DNA of 12,605 bases from UBA10427 sp003500135 (lineage in GTDB: Bacteria > Bacteroidota > Bacteroidia > Cytophagales > Cyclobacteriaceae): the NCBI GenBank assembly GCA_963966275.1, contig CAWZYQ010000114.1:1-12605 (forward strand), written 5' to 3'. Of this stretch, positions 1-6,612 are shown one piece after another. Positions within the stretch are counted from its first letter, which is position 1. Every line of letters begins with the position of its first letter. The notes under the pieces are model-generated. The model did not search any database. It was not told the DNA's origin and worked only from the letters and a program-made list of their open reading frames with translations. The position numbers were made by a program, and so were the translations under genes.

Positions 1-612
1 CAAAGCCAGCATAATGAACTGTCTGAAGAGCAATACGAAGCTGGTAGTATAATTACACGTGCGCTTCGTAGAATGAATGAAATGATCAATAAAATACTTG
101 ACATCAGGGCTATTGAAACTAAAAAGCTCAACCTTGATATTCAGCGCACCAATATGTTTTTTGTCATACAGCAGGTCTGCGAACTTTTCAGGGACCGTTT
201 TGCCAAAAAGAAGATCAAGTGTCAGTTCGATATACGCACAGAAGAAGCCTATGCCCATATCGATTTTGCCTATATGGTTCAGGTACTTGAAAACCTCGTC
301 TCCAATGCCATTAAATTTTCATTTCCCGGCAGTTCTATTACCATAGGCCTTTTTGAGAAGGAAAATACCATTGTGCTTTTTGTAAAAGACAGCGGCCCCG
401 GCATAAAACCGGAGGAAATGGAAAAACTTTTTGGAAAATTTCAAAAACTCTCTGCCAAACCTACTTCCGGTGAAACGTCCACCGGCCTGGGTCTTTCGAT
501 CGTTAAGAAATACGTGGAAGAAATGCATGGTTCAGTATGGTGTGAAAGTACCTATCGCAAAGGGGCCACCTTCTTCGTAAGTTTTGCCAAGGCCAACGAA
601 GTGCTGGCCTAG
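1..612 (+). CDS. Sensor histidine kinase, C-terminal part (5' end outside window)
   Basis: The frame is open from base 1 with no stop, so the gene begins upstream; the internal ATG at base 73 is not the real start. Visible residues 1-203 cover the end of the DHp dimerisation domain (the helix around RMNEMINKILDIRAIE) and a complete HATPase_c domain. The ATP-binding boxes are clear: N box ENLVSNAIKF near visible residues 97-106, G1 box DSGPGI near 130-135, an F-box-like KLFGKF, and G2 box STGLGLS near 160-166. The phosphorylated histidine and any sensor domain lie outside the window. The protein stops just after the ATPase domain, so no receiver domain is fused at this end. It converges on the outer-membrane barrel gene with only 12 bp between the two stops, and I see no clear terminator hairpin there. 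Its signal and partner regulator are unknown. Confidence 0.93.
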   Translation, partial: QSQHNELSEEQYEAGSIITRALRRMNEMINKILDIRAIETKKLNLDIQRTNMFFVIQQVCELFRDRFAKKKIKCQFDIRTEEAYAHIDFAYMVQVLENLVSNAIKFSFPGSSITIGLFEKENTIVLFVKDSGPGIKPEEMEKLFGKFQKLSAKPTSGETSTGLGLSIVKKYVEEMHGSVWCESTYRKGATFFVSFAKANEVLA

Positions 613-624
613 ACAATTTTATTT

Positions 625-1812
625 TTAGAAACTCCACCTCATTCGCCAGAAGTATAAATTAGAAAAGCCGCCGTACTGGGATCTATCACCACCGGAAAAT
701 ATCTGTGCAATCAGGTAAAGCTCCAGGTTATCCATCATGCTCACGCTAAGTGACGGCGCCATAAAAAACGACGCATCAAATGGGTTATAGATCATCGAAG
801 CGCTGCCGTAAAACAAAGGCGAAATCTGATAGGCCATCTGATAGAACAATTCCATTCTGCTGGGCGTCAATGTTTTGGCAGATAATGACAGCTGCTGCCC
901 CAGGTAGTTGAACTGGATATTTTCAGTATCCCCTTTGCTATTGTATATGGCAGAAGCGTGTAAATACAAACTATTTTTAAAAGTATAATCACCTGATATC
1001 GATGCGACAACCTGCTCGTCACGACTTTCTCCTTCTTCATTGGCCGGAATGCTGAAATAGGTGGCTTCACCACGAAATCCTGCTCCCCCTATGTGACCCG
1101 ACCAACCCAACCCGGCTACAATGTCATCCAGTGCATATCCGCCCAGTAGCTGTATGTCGTATTCCCACTTGTTAAAGCGATACAATCCCATAAAAGACGA
1201 TTCTTCCAGGGTTTCCCCCAGTTGATATACAAATTCGGCTTTTGAGGTAAAAGAGGGATAATACTGAATGCGCACGGCATCTGTGCCCGGTCGCTCCTCG
1301 TAGTCAAAATCAAAATAAGAAAAGGCATTGAATACATCATTAGGGTTCCATACCAGGTTTTGGCCCCAGTTAACACGTTGGCGGCCCACCTTTACCTGCC
1401 ACTTACCCGTGGTGTAGTCGACGTACAACCGATCGAAAGTGGTGTTGAGAAAATATGCATCTCCTTCGAACCAGTTGAATGTAAGATCAAAGTAACCCAT
1501 ATCTTCGGCTATAAGGTCGGCATATCCCGGTAAAATTTTCACAAAATCCCCGTAAAAAAGCCTGTTCCGCATGCCGGCATGTACTTTCCAGTTTTTACCC
1601 GGATACCAATTGAAGTTCAGGCGATTATGCACCAGGTTATCGATGTAGAGCTCACTGCTGTCAGGAGACAGGCTGGTAACGGTTTGCAGGTACTTCACAT
1701 AGCCGCCAATCTCCCAACTCCTGTCGTTCTGGGCCTTAGACTGTGTAAATGCGAGCAATAAAATTAAAACCCCTAAAAAACTAGTGTGCCACTTCAGCTT
1801 CTTTGCGTTCAT
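625..1812 (-). CDS. Outer-membrane beta-barrel protein, DUF1302-like, last gene of the export operon
   Basis: This is a 395-residue protein with a signal peptide (KK-rich start, hydrophobic residues about 11-23, cleavage probably after the SKA near residue 27) and many alternating polar/aromatic strands. It ends in ...FWRMRWSF, a terminal aromatic residue typical of BAM-assembled barrels. Residues 143-182 carry GRQRVNWG, then NPNDVFNAF and EERPGTDAVRI. This resembles the RQ-x-x-WG / NP-x-D / RPG pattern of DUF1302-type barrels, a family call made by eye. The ATG lies 32 bp inside the ATPase gene, which implies translational coupling, and the signal peptide supports that start. By context it is the outer-membrane partner of the ABC permeases and the LolA-like carrier; whether it is a channel or a receptor is inference. 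Another possibility is a general porin-like protein of unknown substrate. Confidence 0.85.
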   Translation of the reverse strand: MNAKKLKWHTSFLGVLILLLAFTQSKAQNDRSWEIGGYVKYLQTVTSLSPDSSELYIDNLVHNRLNFNWYPGKNWKVHAGMRNRLFYGDFVKILPGYADLIAEDMGYFDLTFNWFEGDAYFLNTTFDRLYVDYTTGKWQVKVGRQRVNWGQNLVWNPNDVFNAFSYFDFDYEERPGTDAVRIQYYPSFTSKAEFVYQLGETLEESSFMGLYRFNKWEYDIQLLGGYALDDIVAGLGWSGHIGGAGFRGEATYFSIPANEEGESRDEQVVASISGDYTFKNSLYLHASAIYNSKGDTENIQFNYLGQQLSLSAKTLTPSRMELFYQMAYQISPLFYGSASMIYNPFDASFFMAPSLSVSMMDNLELYLIAQIFSGGDRSQYGGFSNLYFWRMRWSF

Positions 1813-2482
1813 CGCTCAGTATTTTTCCGTCTTCAATCGTCACAATTCTTCTTGCCTTTTTCATTACCCTTGGGTCGTGTGTAGAAAAAATAAAGGTTAT
1901 TTCTTCTTCCATATTCAGACGCTCCATGATATCGAGCAGGTTTTCAGTGGAATGTGAATCGAGATTAGCTGTTGGTTCATCTGCCAATATAAATTTAGGC
2001 TTCGATGCCAGTGCCCTGGCTACTGCCACTCGCTGTTGCTGACCTCCGGACAACTTGCCGGGCCTGCTGGATAGCCGGTCGCCCAACCCCACTTCATCCA
2101 TAAGTTTTTTGGTGCGTTCAAAACGTTTTTTAGCATCCCAGCCCTGCATTTGCATGATAAATTCCACATTTTCTTTGGCTGTAAAAACAGGTATCAGGTT
2201 ATACGACTGAAACACGAAGCCTATATTGCGCAACCGGAAATCGATGAGCTTCCGGGACGACAACTCCCAGATATTTACACCATCAACGAACACCTCGCCT
2301 GATGTAGGCCGGTCCAGACCACCGACCATATTTAAAAAAGTGGTTTTCCCCGAGCCCGAAGGCCCTACTACAGCCGTGAACTCACCTTTGGAAATACTGA
2401 GATCAATACCATTGACCGCTTTAACAGCCACCTGAGAGGTATTGTAGGTTTTATGAAGATTTTTGATTTCTATGACATTCAT
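1781..2482 (-). CDS. ABC transporter ATP-binding protein, LolD/MacB-type
   Basis: This 233-residue protein is a complete ABC nucleotide-binding domain of the usual LolD/MacB/FtsE length. Walker A GPSGSGKTT is at residues 40-48, the Q-loop FVFQSYN has its glutamine at 92, the signature LSGGQQQR starts at 144, Walker B FILADE is at 164-169 followed by PTANLD, and the H-loop histidine is in STHD at 202. All catalytic residues are intact. It would bind the cytoplasmic coupling helices of the two FtsX-type permeases encoded just upstream in the operon and power extraction or mechanotransmission rather than ordinary solute import. It starts 11 bp after the stop of the first permease below and overlaps the barrel gene by 32 bp. 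The family is certain. Whether it moves lipoproteins, lipids or another hydrophobic cargo is not visible. Confidence 0.95.
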   Translation of the reverse strand: MNVIEIKNLHKTYNTSQVAVKAVNGIDLSISKGEFTAVVGPSGSGKTTFLNMVGGLDRPTSGEVFVDGVNIWELSSRKLIDFRLRNIGFVFQSYNLIPVFTAKENVEFIMQMQGWDAKKRFERTKKLMDEVGLGDRLSSRPGKLSGGQQQRVAVARALASKPKFILADEPTANLDSHSTENLLDIMERLNMEEEITFIFSTHDPRVMKKARRIVTIEDGKILSDERKEAEVAH

Positions 2483-2493
2483 GTGTTTAGGTT

Positions 2494-3711
2494 TTATTCA
2501 ATTCTTAATGCATCAGCAGGATCATTGCTCAGCGCCTTAATAGCAGGATATATAGAAGCAATTATACCAGCGCCTATTACCATAAGCGTAACATTCACCA
2601 GGAGCATCCAGTCAAGGCTGGTGTAAACAAAAGGATCGTAACCCAGGTTGGCATAGACCTCCCCCCAAAGGGATAAGTCGATGCTGTGGGTTTCAAAATA
2701 CTTGGAAATAAAAGCTCCCAATGCAACGCCAAATACACCACCGGTCAAGGCAAGCATGATTGTCTCGACCATGATCATACTAAATACCCGCCCTTTATTC
2801 ATTCCTACGGCCATCAGCATGCCTATTTCTTTTGTTCGCTCGAGCACTGCCATGAGCATGGTATTGATGATTCCAAAAAGCAGGGCGATCAAAATGATGA
2901 CTATGAAAATGTACATGTAAAGGTCCATTGCCTCGTTGAGGTAATTCATTTCAGGGCTTATCTCCTGCCAGTTTCTTACCGTCAGACCTTCGAATTGCCC
3001 GGCCAAAGATTTTTGCAAATCCTCCACGTCGTCAATTTCTTTGGCCAAAATGGCAATCTCGTGTCCCGAATGCTTAGGCAAGTTGGTCAGTCGAATCAGG
3101 TCTTTTCGGAGTACAAACACATTGCTTTCATCGTACATGGTGTTTACCGTATTGAACAGCCCGACGATGCGAAAAGCCCCGGAAGTGATATTATTTCCTA
3201 CATCCTGCAAGGTAATTACAACCTTTGACCCCAGCCTCACCTTGAGTTTTTCAGCTAACTTCTGCCCTATTACAATTTGGTTCCTGCGATCCGCGCCGAA
3301 ATACTGACCTTCCACTACCTTTTCATGCAGTGTGGTTGTGGCACTTTCATTTTGAGGGTCAATCCCCACAATTCTCACCCCGGCGCCCGTTTCAGCCGAT
3401 GCCACCATCGAGTTGATCACAATTCGATTGCTTACTCCGGCTACATGTTCCATATCATTGATTTCAGCCCTTGTGGCTTCCGCATCGGGGATGTAGGCCG
3501 AGATTTCATTGGAACGAAGAAATTCCGGTTTATGTAATTGAATATGCGATATTTCTGTATTGATGGCCTTGTCAATTCTTTGATCGGCCATGCCCATGTA
3601 AAAGGCAGTGGAAAAAATGCCGGCACAAATACCAAGGGCCATTGCCGTGATCATAACGCCACTGCGCAATTTGTTCCTCCAGACATTTCTCCATGAAAGT
3701 ATAAATATCAT
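2494..3711 (-). CDS. FtsX/LolE-type ABC transporter permease (A)
   Basis: This 405-residue protein has the MacB/LolCE layout. A short basic elbow (SWRNVWRNKLRSG) is followed by a first membrane helix near residues 17-40 and a large periplasmic domain to about 260. Three C-terminal membrane helices follow near 265-289, 312-336 and 368-388. The cytoplasmic coupling segment ERTKEIGMLMAVGM (from about 291) sits between helices 2 and 3, as is typical of FtsX-domain permeases. It lies 11 bp upstream of the ATPase and 25 bp downstream of a second, different permease, so the two probably form a heterodimer as LolC and LolE do. The periplasmic part presumably contacts the LolA-like carrier. I see no truncation. 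The long antisense reading frame across this gene is a shadow. Confidence 0.93.
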   Translation of the reverse strand: MIFILSWRNVWRNKLRSGVMITAMALGICAGIFSTAFYMGMADQRIDKAINTEISHIQLHKPEFLRSNEISAYIPDAEATRAEINDMEHVAGVSNRIVINSMVASAETGAGVRIVGIDPQNESATTTLHEKVVEGQYFGADRRNQIVIGQKLAEKLKVRLGSKVVITLQDVGNNITSGAFRIVGLFNTVNTMYDESNVFVLRKDLIRLTNLPKHSGHEIAILAKEIDDVEDLQKSLAGQFEGLTVRNWQEISPEMNYLNEAMDLYMYIFIVIILIALLFGIINTMLMAVLERTKEIGMLMAVGMNKGRVFSMIMVETIMLALTGGVFGVALGAFISKYFETHSIDLSLWGEVYANLGYDPFVYTSLDWMLLVNVTLMVIGAGIIASIYPAIKALSNDPADALRIE

Positions 3712-3736
3712 GTTTGTTGTTTTTGAAATTTAAAGA

Positions 3737-4966
3737 TCAGGCATGCAATGCCATGTGTACCTTAAGGCGCAATGCGGAAATAATAGGATACAATGCAATG
3801 ATAGCCGTGATGACAAAAATCGTGATCACCTGGTTGTAAAAAACGCTTGGCATCCACGAAAAATACATGTATGGCTCAATGCCCATTTCTTCCATCGTGG
3901 CAGCGGCATCGCCGGTTAGTTTGATAGGGTTATTGAAATAATAGGCAATTACCGGCACACTTCCTGCGAATCCGGCCAGTACCCCCATGAAACCAATCAG
4001 TATCGTTTCAATAAATAACAGCATAGCCAAAGTAGTCTTTTGCATACCGACAGCCACCATAACGCCCATTTCCCTGATGCGTTCGGCCACCATCATAAGG
4101 ATGGTGCCAAAAATACCAAACCCGATCAGTATGTATAAAATGGCTTTCATAACGACGGCCCCCGCGCGGTCGGCCTCTACCATTTGAAGCAATTCAGGAT
4201 GCATTTCCTCCCAGGTCATCGCTACATAGGGCCTGCCAACCTTTTGCCTTAATCCTTCAATCGCCTTTTCCAGGTCATACTGGTCTTCCACCATAAGCGC
4301 TAAAGAAGTAAGCCGGTTCGGAGCGCCATATAACTGTTGTGCCGTTCTGATCGGTATGTAAACCGATTGCTTATTCATTTCAGGGTTCGGAAAACGGAGC
4401 AAACCGCTAATGGCGTATTTTCCGGCAGCGCTGACCCCGTGGTACCCCTGACTCAGCAGCACGAGGGTATCTCCTACCCCGAGCTCCAAATATTTGGCCA
4501 GTTCACTTCCTACCAATACGTGGTCTACATCAGCACGGAGATACTCGCCTTCCACTACCCATTTACCTAAACCTGTGATTTCATTTTCCTTTTCGGGATC
4601 AATACCAATTACTGCAGAGCCACGGGTAAGCGCCTCTGAAGATGCCAGGGCAAATGATTCAAGCCTTGGGGCATAATTGGTGATCAATTCGTTGGATTCG
4701 ACGGTTTCGAATATACTGTCTACCGGCTCGAAAGTGTTATTAATGGTTTTGTTGTCCCAGTAGTCCTCATGCTGAATCTGGATGTAGCCTGAATAAAACT
4801 TCACTATGTTCTGGATCATGGACGTATAGGAACCCTCCTGCATCGATGACATCACCGTGGCGATGAGCACGCCAAAGAATATCGAAGCCAGCGTGATGAG
4901 TGTCCTTTTTTTATTGCGCCAAAGGTTGCGCCATGCCAATTTGAAATTTGTTTGCATTGCTGACAT
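3737..4966 (-). CDS. FtsX/LolE-type ABC transporter permease (B)
   Basis: This 409-residue protein has the same architecture as permease A but a clearly different sequence. It has an elbow AWRNLWRNKKRT, a first membrane helix near residues 22-44, a periplasmic domain to about 265, and three C-terminal helices near 271-294, 313-341 and 377-395. The coupling segment AERIREMGVMVAVG begins near 294. The extracytoplasmic loop between helices 3 and 4 (about residues 342-376) is fairly long. ATG codons occur at residues 1 and 4, and either could start translation. Only 2 bp separate it from the stop of the upstream LolA-like gene. With permease A and the ATPase it would make an inner-membrane complex of one heterodimer plus two ATPases. 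The family assignment is firm and the cargo is unknown. Confidence 0.93.
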   Translation of the reverse strand: MSAMQTNFKLAWRNLWRNKKRTLITLASIFFGVLIATVMSSMQEGSYTSMIQNIVKFYSGYIQIQHEDYWDNKTINNTFEPVDSIFETVESNELITNYAPRLESFALASSEALTRGSAVIGIDPEKENEITGLGKWVVEGEYLRADVDHVLVGSELAKYLELGVGDTLVLLSQGYHGVSAAGKYAISGLLRFPNPEMNKQSVYIPIRTAQQLYGAPNRLTSLALMVEDQYDLEKAIEGLRQKVGRPYVAMTWEEMHPELLQMVEADRAGAVVMKAILYILIGFGIFGTILMMVAERIREMGVMVAVGMQKTTLAMLLFIETILIGFMGVLAGFAGSVPVIAYYFNNPIKLTGDAAATMEEMGIEPYMYFSWMPSVFYNQVITIFVITAIIALYPIISALRLKVHMALHA

Positions 4967-4968
4967 AC

Positions 4969-5721
4969 CTATCGCAGCCTTTTCAGGTTTTGTTGTGAGA
5001 AAAAGGACTCTTCAATATCAACGGTAAAATCAGCAGATATTAATTGCAAAACGGTCTTTTTACCTTCTTCATCTGCAGGGATCATCTCCCAGTGGGTAGG
5101 GAGTTTTCGTCCACCCATTTCACGGATATCACTCAGTTGCATGGTATTGACCAGGTACCCGTCTTCATCGTAAAACTCCGCCTTGAGCTCGAGCAGGTCT
5201 TCCTTGCCGACCCAAATTAATATTTTACCCCAAACAACGGCTGCATCGGGCTTTGGATCGAGTCTGATCCGGTAAGCTTCATGCCCGCGAATGGTTTCCT
5301 CGCCTTCGAGGTGATGAGTGAAGTCTTTTACTATGGATGACTCTCTAACGAGATCGTCGTTGGTAAAGTCAGAACCCATCCATGACTGCATCATCATAGA
5401 TGGTGGGATCTTGATCATCCTGTCAATTGAGGGGAGCCAGTTCCACATTTCCTTGTCGCGTTTCAAAAAGGCCTGCCCCCGTTCTTTTGCCGGTTCAGTG
5501 ATCAGGATCATCGAATAGTCCTGCCCTTTGCTCCAACTCTTCATGGCAATCGTCCGATCCCATGTGGGCCTCACAATAGTCATCTCCATTTCCTGAATGC
5601 TTTCTTCCCCACGCATATTCAGGTCCATCTGACGGATGATCTCTTCCGCATCCTGTGCATAAGCAAGTGACCACGATGATAGTACTATTATCGCGGTCGC
5701 TAAAAACGATCCTTTCTTCAT
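4969..5721 (-). CDS. Periplasmic LolA-like lipoprotein/lipid carrier (PF17131-like, 'outer membrane lipoprotein-sorting protein')
   Basis: From the ATG at 5721 this is a 250-residue protein with a classic signal peptide: MKKGSF, a hydrophobic stretch, then SLAYA before QDAEE. An in-frame ATG at 5748 would add nine residues (MNCKVKSNR); I prefer the inner start because it gives a standard n-region, but the outer one cannot be excluded. The mature part resembles LolA-like proteins of the TP0789 type: alternating strands, the segment WNWLPSIDRMIKIPP near residues 93-107, and SWMGSDFTNDDL near 113-124. These proteins have an unclosed beta-barrel fold that shields acyl chains. It sits directly upstream of two LolE-type permeases, which supports a role as periplasmic shuttle from the permeases to the outer membrane. 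No lipobox cysteine is seen at the cleavage site, so it should be soluble. The family is recognised by eye. Confidence 0.88.
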   Translation of the reverse strand: MKKGSFLATAIIVLSSWSLAYAQDAEEIIRQMDLNMRGEESIQEMEMTIVRPTWDRTIAMKSWSKGQDYSMILITEPAKERGQAFLKRDKEMWNWLPSIDRMIKIPPSMMMQSWMGSDFTNDDLVRESSIVKDFTHHLEGEETIRGHEAYRIRLDPKPDAAVVWGKILIWVGKEDLLELKAEFYDEDGYLVNTMQLSDIREMGGRKLPTHWEMIPADEEGKKTVLQLISADFTVDIEESFFSQQNLKRLR

Positions 5722-5749
5722 TCGGTTTGATTTTACTTTACAATTCATA

Positions 5750-6349
5750 TTAATTTTCTATCAATGCTAAGTATTGATCCAATATTTCGGTCATAAAATC
5801 CGTAATAGGCCGGTCTTCTTCCTGAAAAGGATAGAAAAGGTTAGCGCCCTCGATCAGGATCATTAGTTGTAAGGCAATGGATTTGGGCTGTAAGTCCTGT
5901 CTTATTTGGCCATTGAATTGGGCAACCTGGACGAACTCCATCAACTTCACCTCTATTCTTTTCATAAACTGGTGCATCTTTTTGTTCAATACCGGGTTTT
6001 GCATGGACTGGCGCACCAGGTCAATGTAACTATTGAATTGCTTATGCCTTGACGCTTTGTCCACCTCCTCATCGTCGTACATGGCCTGAAAGGAATGCAG
6101 CATGAATTCCAGGTTTTTTCGAAATGATTTTTCCTGATCAAATGCGTTGACCATGGTTTCGTACATATAATCAATATACGATTCAACGGCTTTTTGATAA
6201 AGTTCTTCCTTACTTGAAAAATAGTGGTAAAACGCGCCTTTCGACAAGCCGCTTGCCTCCACGAGCTCTTTTAGTGTAACTTCCTTATAGCTCTTTTCGA
6301 GAAATTTTTGGAGAGAGGTTTCAAGAATATGCTTTTGAGTATCTTTCAT
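5750..6349 (-). CDS. TetR/AcrR-family transcriptional regulator, probable local repressor
   Basis: This 199-residue protein has the normal TetR length. The N-terminal DNA-binding domain covers about residues 1-47, with the helix-turn-helix at VTLKELVEASGLSKGAFYHYF (residues 24-44) and the usual SSKEELY after it. The rest is the helical ligand-binding and dimerisation part, for which no ligand can be predicted. It is the first gene of the minus-strand export cluster and is followed, only 1-28 bp later depending on the start chosen, by the LolA-like gene. An operator-like set of inverted repeats lies 3-28 bp upstream of its ATG. The simplest reading is autorepression of the whole operon, relieved by a hydrophobic or envelope-derived ligand. 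Family and position are clear; repression is inferred. Confidence 0.93.
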   Translation of the reverse strand: MKDTQKHILETSLQKFLEKSYKEVTLKELVEASGLSKGAFYHYFSSKEELYQKAVESYIDYMYETMVNAFDQEKSFRKNLEFMLHSFQAMYDDEEVDKASRHKQFNSYIDLVRQSMQNPVLNKKMHQFMKRIEVKLMEFVQVAQFNGQIRQDLQPKSIALQLMILIEGANLFYPFQEEDRPITDFMTEILDQYLALIEN

Positions 6350-6351
6350 AA

Positions 6352-6377
6352 ACCGACCGTTCGGTATGTTATACGGT
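6352..6377 (-). promoter_or_regulatory. Candidate TetR operator upstream of the export operon
   Basis: ACCGA at 6352-6356 and TCGGT at 6361-6365 form an exact inverted repeat with a 4-bp spacer. Overlapping it, ACCGT at 6356-6360 pairs with ACGGT at 6373-6377 across 12 bp. CCG-rich palindromes of this type are common TetR sites, and this one ends 2 bp from the regulator's ATG, where binding would block transcription. I could not identify a convincing TTG / TAnnTTTG Bacteroidota promoter alongside it. Binding is inferred, not shown. Confidence 0.6.
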
Positions 6378-6586
6378 CCATCGTCTGGCGAGGTTGGGTA
6401 ATTTCATAAAAATATTTCACAAACGATGATGTTTGACTTGTATATTCCTCTCACTGCAGTCCTACATCAAGCCTATTATCTGTTATCCATTTTACCTTGG
6501 CAGTCCTCACCTGTACTTATTTAACTCAGTTAAAGATATTCCATGCACTATCATGGGAACTCTTTTCCACTGGTTAACGTCGTATT

Positions 6587-6603
6587 ATTGGAGTATATCC
6601 AAT
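6587..6603 (+). promoter_or_regulatory. Inverted repeat just upstream of the propeller sensor kinase
   Basis: ATTGGA and TCCAAT form a perfect 6-bp inverted repeat with a 5-bp spacer, 9 bp before the preferred start of the kinase. It could be a regulator site or a weak leader hairpin that limits translation. The sequence between the TetR operator and this repeat (6378-6586) holds only an implausible N-terminal extension of the kinase frame and a small TTAAC/GTTAA repeat at 6521-6533; no promoter is evident. Confidence 0.3.
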
Positions 6604-6612
6604 GATTCAGCC

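Noticed and set aside
2686..3228. A 180-residue plus-strand open frame antisense to permease A
   Set aside because: It lies wholly within a well-supported permease gene, has a low-complexity composition rich in His, Asp and Gln with no domain pattern, and is explained as a codon-bias shadow.
625..6349. Interpretation of the ABC cluster as a MacAB-TolC type antibiotic efflux pump
   Set aside because: There are two separate permeases and a separate ATPase, no membrane-fusion protein and no TolC; a LolA-like carrier is present instead.
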